In this document: piece after piece, positions 25,041 through 34,965 of the stretch
Layout of the letters: every line of letters starts with the position of its first letter
How positions within the stretch are numbered: position 1 is the stretch's first letter
NCBI GenBank assembly: GCA_031277535.1
Contig: JAITMD010000008.1
Location: 186,001-250,000, forward strand
Direction: 5' to 3'
DNA length: 64,000 nt
Source of the DNA: Flavobacteriaceae bacterium
GTDB lineage: Bacteria > Bacteroidota > Bacteroidia > Flavobacteriales > Flavobacteriaceae
Position numbers and translations under genes: made by a program
The notes under the pieces: model-generated
The model's database searches: none
What the model was told of the DNA's origin: nothing
Seen by the model: only the letters and a program-made list of their open reading frames with translations

Positions 25041-27857
25041 TTAGAAGTTGTAATAAACATTCACAAAAAAGTTACGTCCATAACCAAAGAAATATTTACT
25101 TCCGAAGTTGTTATATCCTTTACCTTCGTTATAATATTGATTATTAGCTAAAACTTCTTGTTTGTAATTAGCATTCCTTGCTTGTTCAAATCCACCTGTT
25201 TTGTAAGTTCTATTAAATACATTATTAATGCTTGCAAAAACCCCAATAATATTTCTATTTGGTAATCTCCAAGACTTTCCTCCTGTTAAATTAACTACAG
25301 TAAAATCAGCTAATTTTTCTTGTTTCCAAATATCACGCACCTTATCATCTGTCAATCCTTCAAAAGATTGTCCAGGTCTATTTGGGTCCATAACAAAATT
25401 TTGTGTTCTTCTTAAAGCAGAAACACTTGTATATGAATCATCCATATAGTTTATATTAGCTCCTATCCACCAAAATGCAGGGTCTCTATATTCTAATCCT
25501 AATGACAATGCTGTTTGAGGTCCATTACCTACTCTGAAATTCTTCAAATATGTTTCTCCATAATCGAATACTTGTTTAATATTATCAGAGCTTAAACGAA
25601 TATTTGGATTGTTTGTGTAAAAAGACTGCCCAAGAGCAGCAGCAGCAGTTGCTTTAATTGTTTGTGTTATTTGGTATTCTGCTCCAAACTCTAATCCTAA
25701 ATTTCGTTTATTTACACCTGTCAAAATCTCTGACACAAATCCATTTCCACTACCCTCATAAAGCTCTCCATCACGACCAACTAAACCAGCACCATCAGCA
25801 TAATAATAATTAATCTGATTACTATTTTTAGTTTCGTTTATATAACCAGTAACTCTTGCTTTTAATTTAGGAGTACGTACAATATAACTTAAATCAGCAC
25901 TAAGTACATCTTCATTTTGCAAGTTTGGTAAAATATAATTATTAACACGTGGATTAGCAAAAGTATTACGGATAGATTGTGCTTGATTATAATAAGCTAC
26001 ATTAGCACTAATACCATGTCTATTTGTCAAATGATAAGTCGCCCCACCTTTAAAGCCAAAATTATTAAAGCTTACTTGTCCACTTTTACCATAAGAAAAT
26101 TCACTATAAACTCCATTTTTATATTGTCCATCTCTTTCATAAGCAGTATAACCAATATTCTGAGCTATATAGAAATCAAACTTCTTATAATTAAATCTAA
26201 ATTGAGTAAACACATCAAATATATCAGCATACATCTTATAATTATACCCAAATTTATCTCCTTCTCCTAAAACTCTATTAGGATTCAATAAATCACTTTG
26301 TTCTGCCTCTGATCCTTTACGTTGATACGTATCTACATCAGAATAAAAATTCCCCCCCAATAAATCAGTTAATTTTTTATAGTAATTAGAGGTCACCCTT
26401 CTGTAGTTAACTCCTGCATCAAAAGTAACATGATTACTAAGTATTGATTTAAAGTTTGAGTTAAAAGAAAGCGTATTTTCGTCTTGTCTATCTTCATACA
26501 AAATTATTCTACTACGTTTATCAGGATAATTTTGATTAATTCCATAAACCCAATTCCAATCAACTTGCCCTCCTTCAATAAAAGCTTCTTTATTTTTCTC
26601 TGCATTCGCATATTCTGGTGTCCAAACCATACTTTCACGATCACTTCTATTTAAATAATATGAAGGTAACTTACTATAATGTGCAGGATCAGGATTTTGG
26701 TTATCTTGATAACCAAAACGGCTATTAGCAATATGTCCTGTTTGGAATCCTGCTGTAGTAGTCAAAGTATTTTTACTATCAATCTTCCAATAGTGAGTTA
26801 ATGTAAAAATAGGTTCTTCAACATCTTTATAACGAGAATTTCTTTTCTCTCCATTTTGCCATCCCCAATAAGAATTGTATTTATAACCTTTTAAATCTGC
26901 TTGCTCATCAGTAATAGGTGAGTTTTTAGCTCGTTTATTCTTTGCATAAATACTTGTAAAATTCAAACTATGATTGTCATTGAACTTTTTCTCAATAGAA
27001 GCAAATAATGATAAAGCATCATAGTTAGTACCTTCAAAACGTCCTTCTTTTGCCCCACGATAAGAGCCAGAGATTACATATGCCCATCCATTCTTATCCA
27101 TTCCTGATGAATGAATAAAATAAGGTCTCCAATTGTAATTTGTATCAGACCCAGAGAAACCAACTTTAGTTCCCTTTCTAATATGAGAGGCTCTCGTAGA
27201 AATGTTTTGCGTTCCTAAAATTCCTCCAAATGAATAATCAGAAGGCAAAGATCCCGATGCTAACGTTTGATTACGAGTTGCATCATTAAGCCCTCCCCAG
27301 TTCCCCCATTGTGGGCGACCATCATTCGCTTTGTTCATTACAACACCATTAATAAGTGTTTTCCCATATTCATTATCCAACCCGCGCGTCTTAAAGAACG
27401 ATTGTCCCCAATTATAAGCAGCTGCTTGTTGAAATGGATCTTTTGTTGCCTGCAATAAACCTGCAGAACTTTCTGATCCAGAATTGTCATCACCTAAGTC
27501 GTTTTCCGTTAAGGTGATTAACCCCATTTGAGATTGAATAGATGAATCTTCTTCTAAAATGACAGTTCCCAAATCAAGTTTTTGATTACTGGCAACATCA
27601 ACCGGTAAATACTTTGTAGTGTATCCTACATAAGATACGATTACTACTTGCTCACCAGTTTTTACGTCTTTTAAAATAAAGATCCCCTCTCCGTTTGTTA
27701 AAGTAGAAGTATTAGTACTCTGAATTCTTGCCAAAACTGCGTTAATTGGCGACATTGATTTAGAATCTAAAACCTTCCCTTTAATCTCCTGAACTCCTTG
27801 CGCAAACACAATAACTGTTTGGAACACAAAGAACAAACCAAATAAAAGTTTCTTCAT
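25041..27857 (-). CDS. TonB-dependent outer-membrane receptor (CarboxypepD_reg-like N-terminus)
   Basis: A 938-residue receptor. The signal peptide ends VFAQG. A carboxypeptidase regulatory-like domain follows (about 20-100, QEIKGKVLDSKSMSPINAVL...GEGIFILKDV), then a plug domain (about 120-260) and a 22-strand-type barrel ending FFVNVYYNF. It takes up a large or scarce substrate across the outer membrane using TonB energy. It is the first gene of a two-gene operon with the DUF5689 lipoprotein and divergent from a secreted EEP nuclease/phosphatase; their -7 elements lie only about 20 bp apart. The neighbour suggests DNA fragments or a phosphate ester as substrate, which is inference. Confidence 0.9.
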   Translation of the reverse strand: MKKLLFGLFFVFQTVIVFAQGVQEIKGKVLDSKSMSPINAVLARIQSTNTSTLTNGEGIFILKDVKTGEQVVIVSYVGYTTKYLPVDVASNQKLDLGTVILEEDSSIQSQMGLITLTENDLGDDNSGSESSAGLLQATKDPFQQAAAYNWGQSFFKTRGLDNEYGKTLINGVVMNKANDGRPQWGNWGGLNDATRNQTLASGSLPSDYSFGGILGTQNISTRASHIRKGTKVGFSGSDTNYNWRPYFIHSSGMDKNGWAYVISGSYRGAKEGRFEGTNYDALSLFASIEKKFNDNHSLNFTSIYAKNKRAKNSPITDEQADLKGYKYNSYWGWQNGEKRNSRYKDVEEPIFTLTHYWKIDSKNTLTTTAGFQTGHIANSRFGYQDNQNPDPAHYSKLPSYYLNRSDRESMVWTPEYANAEKNKEAFIEGGQVDWNWVYGINQNYPDKRSRIILYEDRQDENTLSFNSNFKSILSNHVTFDAGVNYRRVTSNYYKKLTDLLGGNFYSDVDTYQRKGSEAEQSDLLNPNRVLGEGDKFGYNYKMYADIFDVFTQFRFNYKKFDFYIAQNIGYTAYERDGQYKNGVYSEFSYGKSGQVSFNNFGFKGGATYHLTNRHGISANVAYYNQAQSIRNTFANPRVNNYILPNLQNEDVLSADLSYIVRTPKLKARVTGYINETKNSNQINYYYADGAGLVGRDGELYEGSGNGFVSEILTGVNKRNLGLEFGAEYQITQTIKATAAAALGQSFYTNNPNIRLSSDNIKQVFDYGETYLKNFRVGNGPQTALSLGLEYRDPAFWWIGANINYMDDSYTSVSALRRTQNFVMDPNRPGQSFEGLTDDKVRDIWKQEKLADFTVVNLTGGKSWRLPNRNIIGVFASINNVFNRTYKTGGFEQARNANYKQEVLANNQYYNEGKGYNNFGSKYFFGYGRNFFVNVYYNF

Positions 27858-27914
27858 AAATTAAAAATGATTAAAGTGCTATGTATAAAAAAAGCTTAAT
27901 GCTTATTTCACATA

Positions 27915-27922
27915 CAAAGGTA
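27915..27922 (-). promoter_or_regulatory. Putative -7 element for the TonB receptor operon
   Basis: Minus-strand TACCTTTG fits TAnnTTTG, about 58 bp upstream of the receptor start. Confidence 0.45.
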
Positions 27923-27943
27923 AGTTTTTAAAATATTAATAAC

Positions 27944-27951
27944 TACTTTTG
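27944..27951 (+). promoter_or_regulatory. Putative -7 element for the EEP nuclease gene
   Basis: TACTTTTG fits TAnnTTTG, 36 bp upstream of the ATG. With the element at 27915 it forms a compact divergent promoter region that could be co-regulated. Confidence 0.45.
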
Positions 27952-27986
27952 TATTAGCAATATGCGAAACTTTACTTTAATTTAAT

Positions 27987-29057
27987 ATGAATTTACTTAG
28001 AGCACTTACAAACCTTGTACTTGGAACTATAATGGTTACAAGTATTGCGCAGGCGCAAGAAAAAAAGTATCAAATTCACACAGTTGCATTTTACAATTGT
28101 GAAAATTTATTTGATACAATTAGAGATCCTAAAATCTATGATGAAGAATGGACTCCAAACGGAGCACAAGCTTGGACTTCTGCAAAGTACAAAAAGAAAA
28201 TAAATAACCTTTCAAGTGTTATTTCAATTATTGGCACAGATGATAATCCAAGTATGCCAACCATCGTAGGAGTAGCAGAAGTAGAAAATAGAAGAGTCTT
28301 AGAAGATTTAACCAATAATCCTCTTTTAAAACCAGCTGATTATGGTATTGTACATTATGATTCTCCTGATAAAAGAGGAATTGATGTAGGTTTACTATAT
28401 CAGAAAAAACACTTTACACCAACAAGTACTTCAGCACATCCACTTTACATCTATGATTATTCTAAAACAGACAAAGCTACTGGTGAAAAAGGTAGTAGAA
28501 TTTATACACGTGACCAACTATTAGTTACAGGACTACTTGATGGTGAGGAAGTTCATTTCATAGTTAATCACTGGCCATCAAGAGTTGGTGGTGAAAAGAA
28601 AAGTAGTCCTAATCGAGAGGCTGCTGCTGCTTTGAATGTAAAAATCATTGACTCACTACAGCAAATAAATCCAAATGCAAAAATAATTACGATGGGAGAC
28701 TTAAATGACGGCCCATATAATAATAGCTTAAAGAAAGTACTTAAAGCAGTTGGAAAAAAAGAAGATTTAAAACCAGGCGGAATGTATAATCCTATGGAAA
28801 AAATGGCAAAAGAAGGCTTAGGTACATTAGCTTATAGAGATGCTTGGGATGTGTTTGATCAAATGATTCTAACAGAACCATACCTACGTAAAGACTATAA
28901 TGGATGGTCGTTTTGGAAAGCAAGAATATTCAAACGTCCTTTTATGGTTAATCCTGAAGGTCAATACAAAGGATATCCTTTAAGAAACAGCAATAACGAA
29001 CCAGGTTATAGTGATCACTTCCCTGTATACATTGCTCTAATAAAAGAAATAAAATAA
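27987..29057 (+). CDS. Secreted endonuclease/exonuclease/phosphatase-family enzyme
   Basis: A 356-residue protein with a signal peptide ending SIAQAQE. The EEP fold (DNase I/exonuclease III/inositol-phosphatase superfamily) is shown by VAFYNCENLFDT, VGVAEVENR (metal Glu), FIVNHWPSRVGG, ITMGDLNDGP and YSDHFPVY (catalytic Asp-His). It should hydrolyse phosphodiester or phosphomonoester bonds in the periplasm or outside the cell; DNase-like use of extracellular DNA is plausible from relatives but not shown. It is divergent from the TonB receptor/DUF5689 operon, fitting a scavenging system. A terminator follows. Confidence 0.87.
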   Translation: MNLLRALTNLVLGTIMVTSIAQAQEKKYQIHTVAFYNCENLFDTIRDPKIYDEEWTPNGAQAWTSAKYKKKINNLSSVISIIGTDDNPSMPTIVGVAEVENRRVLEDLTNNPLLKPADYGIVHYDSPDKRGIDVGLLYQKKHFTPTSTSAHPLYIYDYSKTDKATGEKGSRIYTRDQLLVTGLLDGEEVHFIVNHWPSRVGGEKKSSPNREAAAALNVKIIDSLQQINPNAKIITMGDLNDGPYNNSLKKVLKAVGKKEDLKPGGMYNPMEKMAKEGLGTLAYRDAWDVFDQMILTEPYLRKDYNGWSFWKARIFKRPFMVNPEGQYKGYPLRNSNNEPGYSDHFPVYIALIKEIK

Positions 29058-29071
29058 TATTTAAACTTATA

Positions 29072-29106
29072 AAAAAGCGGATAATCTTTGAAGATTATCC
29101 GCTTTT
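29072..29106 (+). terminator. Terminator of the EEP gene
   Basis: Stem of up to 17 bp centred on GCGGATAATC/GATTATCCGC, followed by TTTTT. Confidence 0.8.
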
Positions 29107-29284
29107 TCATTTTATGCATTTAAGAGTATAAAATTCTTTATCTACATTCCTTAAAAAAGAAATTAAAACACCTTTCACAAGTTATTAAACCTAAATAAAC
29201 AACACAGAATAAAGCTAAGAACTAATATACTAAACTATTTACTACTAAATAACTCGCTGATACTATAATCAATTAAAAGCACAA

Positions 29285-29316
29285 AAAAAGCCACATTCTT
29301 CCGAATGTGGCTTTTT
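29285..29316 (-). terminator. Terminator of the ATP synthase operon
   Basis: 14-bp stem AAAAAGCCACATTC with its complement around TTCC, with flanking T/A runs; 17 bp past the atpG stop codon. Confidence 0.85.
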
Positions 29317-29332
29317 AATATATTTATTTTAA

Positions 29333-30190
29333 TTAATTGTTTAACGCCTCAGCACCACCAACAATTTCTAAAATCTCATTTGTAATTGCAGCTTGACGAG
29401 CCTTATTATAACTTAATTTCAAGTCATCTCTAAGCTCTTTTGCATTATCAGTAGCTTTATGCATAGCGGTCATACGCGCACCGTGTTCAGAAGCAACAGA
29501 ATCAGCTACAGCTTTAAATAATTGAGTCTTCAATGATAAAGGAATTAAAGTATCTATAATTTCCTCTTTAGATGGCTCATAAATATAATCAGACGATGCA
29601 TTACCACTTGTTTCAACTGGCAATAATGGCAAGAATTGCTCTGTAACTACAATTTGAGTAGCAGCGTTTTTGAACTGATTATAAACGATTTGAATACTAT
29701 CGTACTTCTCTTCAACAAAAGCATCCATTAATACTTGTGCAATAACAGCACTGTTCTCAAAATCTAAGTGATCAAACAAATCACTTTTATTATCAATAAC
29801 ATTAAATGATTTACGCAAAACATCATGACCTTTTTTACCTATAGTTAAAAGATCAACATTAGCACTTTCATACTCTTTTTTAAGAACATTCACTTGCTTA
29901 ATAATGTTTGCATTAAAACCACCACATAATCCTCTATTAGATGTTACAACTACTAAAAGAACATTCTTTACATCACGTTCTTGAGAGTACACTCCAGAGT
30001 TGTCACCTTCTAAAGAAGCACTAATATTCTGAATCAATTCAGTCAACTTTTCTGAATATGGACGCATTGCAGTAATTGTATCAGTTGCCTTTTTCAACTT
30101 AGCTGCTGACACCATCTTCATCGCAGATGTAATCTGCATTGTAGATCCAATTGATGAAATCCTATTACGTATTTCCTTAAGGTTTGCCAT
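29333..30190 (-). CDS. atpG: F1F0 ATP synthase gamma subunit
   Basis: A 285-residue central stalk subunit. N-terminal helix MANLKEIRNRISSIGSTMQI and SAMKMVSAAKLKKA; conserved SNRGLCGGFNANII; C-terminal helix TDNAKELRDDLKLSYNKAR with ARQAAITNEILEIVGGAEAL. It couples c-ring rotation to catalysis in the alpha/beta hexamer. It is last in the leftward operon; atpD and atpC, which usually follow, are absent and must lie elsewhere. Confidence 0.96.
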   Translation of the reverse strand: MANLKEIRNRISSIGSTMQITSAMKMVSAAKLKKATDTITAMRPYSEKLTELIQNISASLEGDNSGVYSQERDVKNVLLVVVTSNRGLCGGFNANIIKQVNVLKKEYESANVDLLTIGKKGHDVLRKSFNVIDNKSDLFDHLDFENSAVIAQVLMDAFVEEKYDSIQIVYNQFKNAATQIVVTEQFLPLLPVETSGNASSDYIYEPSKEEIIDTLIPLSLKTQLFKAVADSVASEHGARMTAMHKATDNAKELRDDLKLSYNKARQAAITNEILEIVGGAEALNN

Positions 30191-30252
30191 TGTTATATTT
30201 TATATAAAATTGAAGACAAGTAATTGAATTACTTATCCTCAATTTAAAATTC

Positions 30253-31827
30253 TTAATATTTTGAAGAAACTTCTTTTGCTACTTGATCTAATACAGCAGT
30301 AATTTCATCTGTAAACTTACCTGCTTTCAATTGATTCAAAGTATCTCTATGACGAGAATTAAGAGCTTCTAAGTATTCTTTTTCGAATTCTTTTACTTTC
30401 GCAACTGGTACATTTCTCAACAAGTTTTTAGAACCTGCATAAATAATAGCCACCTGATCTTCTACAGTATAAGGATCATTTACTGCTTGTTTCAAAATCT
30501 CAACGTTACGTTGCCCTTTTGAAATTACGTTCATAGTAGCAGCATCTAAGTCAGAACCAAACTTAGCAAAAGCTTCCAATTCACGGAATTGTGCTTGGTC
30601 AAGTTTTAATGTCCCTGATACTTTTTTCATTGATTTAATCTGAGCAGAACCTCCAACACGAGATACAGAAATACCTACGTTAATTGCTGGACGTACCCCT
30701 GAGTTAAACAAATCAGATTCTAAGAATATCTGCCCATCAGTAATAGAAATTACGTTAGTTGGGATATAAGCAGAAACGTCACCTGCTTGAGTCTCGATAA
30801 TTGGTAAAGCAGTTAATGAACCACCACCTTTTACGAATGGTTTAATTGACTCAGGTAAGTCATTCATGTTTTTTGCGATTTCATCATCACCAATCACTCG
30901 AGCAGCACGCTCTAATAATCTTGAGTGAAGATAGAAAACATCTCCAGGATAAGCTTCACGTCCTGGTGGTCGACGTAAGATTAATGACATCTCACGGTAA
31001 GCCACTGCTTGTTTAGATAAATCATCATAAATTATCAAAGCTGGACGTCCTGTATCACGGAAATACTCTCCAATTGCAGCACCTGCCATAGCAGAATAAA
31101 CTTGCATTGGAGCTGGGTCAGATGCATTAGCAGCAACAATAATAGTATAATCCATTGCACCTTTATCTTCTAAAGTTTTTGCAATAGATGCAACAGTAGA
31201 AGCTTTTTGTCCAATAGCTACGTAAATACAATATACTGGTTGACCAGCATCATAAAATTCTTTTTGATTTAAGATAGTATCGATACAAACAGTTGTTTTT
31301 CCTGTTTGACGGTCACCAATAACCAACTCACGTTGTCCACGTCCAATTGGAATCATAGCATCAACAGATTTAATACCTGTTTGTAATGGCTCAGTTACTG
31401 GTTGACGGTAGATAACCCCAGGAGCTTTACGCTCTAATGGCATCTCAAATAAATCACCTTCAATAGGTCCTTTTCCATCAATAGGAAGACCTAATGTATT
31501 AACAACACGTCCTACCATTTTCTCTCCTACTTTAAGAGAAGCGATACGACCTGTTCTTTTAACTGTTGCACCTTCTTTTACTCCAACTGATGAACCTAAT
31601 AATACCAAACCTACATTGTCTGATTCAAGGTTTTGCACCATTGCTTCTAATCCGTTGTCAAATACAACAAGCTCTCCGTACTCTGCATTAGTTAACCCAT
31701 ATACACGAGCAACACCATCTCCTATTTCTAGTACAGTTCCTACTTCTTCTAAAGAAGCTTCTGAGCTAAATCCAGATAACTGTTTCTTTAAAATCGCTGA
31801 TATTTCAGCTGGTTTAATTTCCGCCAT
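30253..31827 (-). CDS. atpA: F1F0 ATP synthase alpha subunit
   Basis: A 524-residue regulatory nucleotide-binding subunit of F1. The Walker A motif GDRQTGKT lies at residues 171-178; [16 protein letters not shown] is the Walker B region; the signature [17 protein letters not shown] is present. Length is normal. Gaps are 42 bp after atpH and 62 bp before atpG. Confidence 0.97.
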   Translation of the reverse strand: MAEIKPAEISAILKKQLSGFSSEASLEEVGTVLEIGDGVARVYGLTNAEYGELVVFDNGLEAMVQNLESDNVGLVLLGSSVGVKEGATVKRTGRIASLKVGEKMVGRVVNTLGLPIDGKGPIEGDLFEMPLERKAPGVIYRQPVTEPLQTGIKSVDAMIPIGRGQRELVIGDRQTGKTTVCIDTILNQKEFYDAGQPVYCIYVAIGQKASTVASIAKTLEDKGAMDYTIIVAANASDPAPMQVYSAMAGAAIGEYFRDTGRPALIIYDDLSKQAVAYREMSLILRRPPGREAYPGDVFYLHSRLLERAARVIGDDEIAKNMNDLPESIKPFVKGGGSLTALPIIETQAGDVSAYIPTNVISITDGQIFLESDLFNSGVRPAINVGISVSRVGGSAQIKSMKKVSGTLKLDQAQFRELEAFAKFGSDLDAATMNVISKGQRNVEILKQAVNDPYTVEDQVAIIYAGSKNLLRNVPVAKVKEFEKEYLEALNSRHRDTLNQLKAGKFTDEITAVLDQVAKEVSSKY

Positions 31828-31869
31828 TTTTATCTATGTTTATACACGAAAATTCGTGCGGTGATTTTT

Positions 31870-32406
31870 TTAATTTGTTAATGTTCTTTTTAAAACTTGT
31901 AATTGATTAGCAATAGAAGCATTAAATTGTTTATCTCCAATTTTTAAGATAAAACCTCCTATTATAGAAGCATCTACAATGTTTGATATCACAAACTGCT
32001 TTCCAGGTTCAAGTTCTTTTACTTTTGCCAACACTTGAGTTTCCATTGCTTGATCCATTGCTATAGCAGTAGTCACAACAACTTTTACAATTCCCTTAAA
32101 CTCTTCGTATTGCACTTGATATTCAGAAGCAACTGCTGCTAAAATATCAAATCTACTATTTTCGTTAAGCAATTTAAATAATTCTTTAGTAACTTGATCC
32201 GTAGTTGCAAATACCTCTAACAAAGCATTATACTTTGCTTTATCGTTAACAACTGGGTTACCAAGAAAAACTTTTAAATCTTCGCTTTGAGATACTGCTT
32301 CAGAAATAAAAATCATATCACTATTAATAGCATCTGAATTTCCTCTCTCTTTAGAAATCTCAAGCATTGCTTTTGCGTAGCGTGAAGCTGCTCTTGTGCC
32401 TACCAT
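31870..32406 (-). CDS. atpH: F1F0 ATP synthase delta subunit
   Basis: A 178-residue peripheral-stalk subunit (OSCP/delta family). It begins GTRAASRYAKAMLEIS, the typical N-terminal helix, and ends with the conserved pattern IVDASIIGGFILKIGDKQFNAS. It links the top of F1 to the b-subunit stalk. It sits 11 bp after atpF. Confidence 0.95.
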   Translation of the reverse strand: MVGTRAASRYAKAMLEISKERGNSDAINSDMIFISEAVSQSEDLKVFLGNPVVNDKAKYNALLEVFATTDQVTKELFKLLNENSRFDILAAVASEYQVQYEEFKGIVKVVVTTAIAMDQAMETQVLAKVKELEPGKQFVISNIVDASIIGGFILKIGDKQFNASIANQLQVLKRTLTN

Positions 32407-32417
32407 AATGAGTTATC

Positions 32418-32918
32418 TTAGTTTAATTTAACGTCTTCTAACATTTTCCCAACCAATTGTGATTGAGCATCTTTGTCAGCTAATTGAGTTTTAAGTAATT
32501 TCTCAGCAATTTCAATAGAAATAGAAGACACTTGGTTTTTAAGTTCTAAAATAGCAGTAGCTTTCTCACTCTCAATAGTAGCTTTTGCCTGAGCAATCAT
32601 TTTCTCACCCATAGCTTCTCCTTCAGATTTCGCATCAGCGATCATCTTTTCTTTAATCTCACGAGCTTCTTTAAGTAAAGCATCACGTTCTATACGAGCT
32701 TCTGCTAATAACTTTTCGTTATCTGCTTTTAAATTAGCCATTTCTCTTTTCGCATTTTCTGCAGCTGCCAATGCATCAGTAATACCCTCTTCACGAGCTT
32801 CTAAAGCATTTACAATTGGTTTCCATGCGAATTTTCCTAATACAAAAACAATCACCAATAAGATGATAAATTGCCAGAAAAATAATCCAAAACTGAAATC
32901 GTTAATTAACTTATCCAT
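32418..32918 (-). CDS. atpF: F1F0 ATP synthase b subunit
   Basis: A 166-residue peripheral stalk protein: one N-terminal membrane segment (about 8-28, FGLFFWQFIILLVIVFVLGK), the conserved WKPIVNALEAREEGI, then a long charged coiled coil. It lies 94 bp after atpE, the largest gap inside the F1F0 block, which contains a hairpin. Confidence 0.95.
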   Translation of the reverse strand: MDKLINDFSFGLFFWQFIILLVIVFVLGKFAWKPIVNALEAREEGITDALAAAENAKREMANLKADNEKLLAEARIERDALLKEAREIKEKMIADAKSEGEAMGEKMIAQAKATIESEKATAILELKNQVSSISIEIAEKLLKTQLADKDAQSQLVGKMLEDVKLN

Positions 32919-32963
32919 TATCTAAAATTATACTTTTTAATATCTACTTTGTTTAATACAAGA

Positions 32964-32996
32964 AGTTTATCTGCAACCAACCGTCACAGATAAACT
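32964..32996 (-). repeat. Intercistronic hairpin between atpE and atpF
   Basis: 10-bp inverted repeat AGTTTATCTG/CAGATAAACT with a 13-nt loop, starting 17 bp past the atpE stop. No long T-run follows in the minus direction, so it is more likely an mRNA stability or processing element than a full terminator. Confidence 0.5.
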
Positions 32997-33012
32997 CTTT
33001 TCTTTTCTTGGA

Positions 33013-33222
<210 letters not shown>

Positions 33223-33264
33223 TTAATTAAACAAATTTTATTTTTATTCTAATCTCTTTATATC

Positions 33265-34461
33265 TTAATGATGTGCTTCATCATGCTCATGTTCCGCAAC
33301 AGCCATTCCAATAAACAAAGAAGACAACATTGTAAAAATGAACGCTTGTAAGAAAGCAACTAATATTTCTAAGAAAACTAAGAATGTAGACAAGAAAAAC
33401 CCTATTCCTATTGCTCCTCCAGTACCTAAAGCCTCTTTCATTACAAAGATGATCGCAATCAACCCAAATACAACTGAGTGACCTGCTGTAATATTAGCGA
33501 ATAAACGAACCATTAATGAGAATGGTTTGATTAAAGCCCCTAACAATTCAATAGGTGCTAACATAATTTTCATTGGAGCTGGCACACCTGGCATCCAGAA
33601 CATGTGTTTCCAATAATCTTTATTTGCAGAAAACTGTGTAATTATAAATGTAAAGATTGCCAAACATGCAGTTACTGAAATACTTCCTGTAACGTTAAAC
33701 CCAAGTGGAGTTAATCCTAATAAATTCAATAAGAAAATTAAAAAGAAAACTGACAATAAGTATGGCATGAACTTTTTGTATTTGTCTTTCCCAATATTTG
33801 GAATAGCCATTTCATCACGAACATAAAGTACCATTGGCTCTAATGCTCTCGCAAAACCTTTAGGCAAATTGTTTGGTCCTTTTTTATATGTCTTAGCTAA
33901 TCCTAAAAACATAATAAAAATCAAAATTGTAGTAAACATCAACGATGCAACATTCTTTGTAATAGAGAAATCTAATGGTTTCTCATTTGTAGGATGATGT
34001 TCTGCAGCATATTCTATAGTACCTGCAGCATCCGTTTTGTATATCTTACCGTGATATAACTTGTAGAATTGTCCGTCTTTTTCAACTACTTTATTCCCGT
34101 AGTCAAACTCAGAAGACATAAATACTTTAAGACCATTGTCTATTAAAATAACTGGCAAAGGAAAACCGTAGTTAGCCCCTGTTTCCTCATCTGAAAAGAA
34201 AATGAAAGAATAATCATCAGCTAAGTGGTGCGTGATGTGATCTTGCACTTTTTCAGCTTGTGATTTCTCACCTTCCACATGTTCTGCTTCAGCTACATGC
34301 CCAGCTTCTTCAACAGCATTTACTGTTTCATCAATTGACTGCTCAGTCTCTTGTACAGATTCTGCAAGGGTTTGAGCGTTACTTTGTGCGTACGAAAATA
34401 CCGACGATGCTGTAAAAATTACAGCTGCTAATAAATTCAGTGATTTCTTCAGAGTCACCAT
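33265..34461 (-). CDS. atpB: F1F0 ATP synthase a subunit, with N-terminal extension
   Basis: A 398-residue subunit a. The membrane core (about 165-385) holds the essential Arg in LMVRLFANITAGH and the half-channel helices. It is preceded by a signal-like segment (VIFTASSVFSYAQ), a Glu/Ala-rich stretch and about 100 residues of extra soluble domain. The extension is known from Bacteroidota a subunits and makes this protein much longer than the 270 residues of E. coli. The C-terminus is His-rich (EHEHDEAHH). A TACTTTTG element about 45 bp upstream may start an extra transcript here. Confidence 0.95.
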   Translation of the reverse strand: MVTLKKSLNLLAAVIFTASSVFSYAQSNAQTLAESVQETEQSIDETVNAVEEAGHVAEAEHVEGEKSQAEKVQDHITHHLADDYSFIFFSDEETGANYGFPLPVILIDNGLKVFMSSEFDYGNKVVEKDGQFYKLYHGKIYKTDAAGTIEYAAEHHPTNEKPLDFSITKNVASLMFTTILIFIMFLGLAKTYKKGPNNLPKGFARALEPMVLYVRDEMAIPNIGKDKYKKFMPYLLSVFFLIFLLNLLGLTPLGFNVTGSISVTACLAIFTFIITQFSANKDYWKHMFWMPGVPAPMKIMLAPIELLGALIKPFSLMVRLFANITAGHSVVFGLIAIIFVMKEALGTGGAIGIGFFLSTFLVFLEILVAFLQAFIFTMLSSLFIGMAVAEHEHDEAHH

Positions 34462-34502
34462 ACCTTAACTTCTTGAATATTTATGGTTCTTAAAATTTTG
34501 TG

Positions 34503-34510
34503 CAAAAGTA
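34503..34510 (-). promoter_or_regulatory. Putative internal promoter for atpB onward
   Basis: Minus-strand TACTTTTG fits TAnnTTTG in the 96-bp gap before atpB, suggesting the F0/F1 genes can be transcribed without the upstream sprE-bactofilin part. Confidence 0.45.
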
Positions 34511-34557
34511 CAATAAATCTTATACAATATCACCTTATTTAGAACTTTTTTTTATTA

Positions 34558-34965
34558 TTACTTTTCTGTATCAACTCCCTTATTCAAAACATGATACGCT
34601 ACATATGCATCTCCTGCAAGAAAAATTAACACAGTCCCTAAAAAATTATACTTAAACATCACATCCACCTGTTCACTATCCAATCCTTCTTGCACAAACA
34701 AGTAACTTGCAACTAATCTTAAAGTAATAAAGCCTAAAAAAACATATCCTAAATTATTAGGCATACTACTTTTTATTCCAACCATAGCCAATAAAACACC
34801 AATAGAAAAAGCAATCTCAAACCCATACAAAGCAGGCAAACTATAACCTAACTGTGTAAAAGATTGTCCTAAACTTGTAAATGTAAAAAGTGCATAATGC
34901 AACATAAAGCAAAGCAATAATCCTACTATCACTCTTAACCCAATACCTAAAATATCTTTAGTCAT
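34558..34965 (-). CDS. Small membrane protein in the atp operon (AtpI-like position)
   Basis: A 135-residue protein with about four membrane segments (roughly 8-28, 42-62, 70-88, 105-125) and few charged residues. I see no named motif. Its place directly before atpB and after atpZ is where atpI/uncI sits in other operons, so a role in c-ring assembly or Mg2+ supply to the synthase is plausible by position only. Its start codon shares its first base with the last base of atpZ (34965). Confidence 0.7.
   Translation of the reverse strand: MTKDILGIGLRVIVGLLLCFMLHYALFTFTSLGQSFTQLGYSLPALYGFEIAFSIGVLLAMVGIKSSMPNNLGYVFLGFITLRLVASYLFVQEGLDSEQVDVMFKYNFLGTVLIFLAGDAYVAYHVLNKGVDTEK

Noticed and set aside
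27987..29057. Exonuclease III-type DNA repair enzyme
   Set aside because: The signal peptide and the position opposite a TonB operon point to a secreted enzyme rather than a cytosolic repair nuclease.
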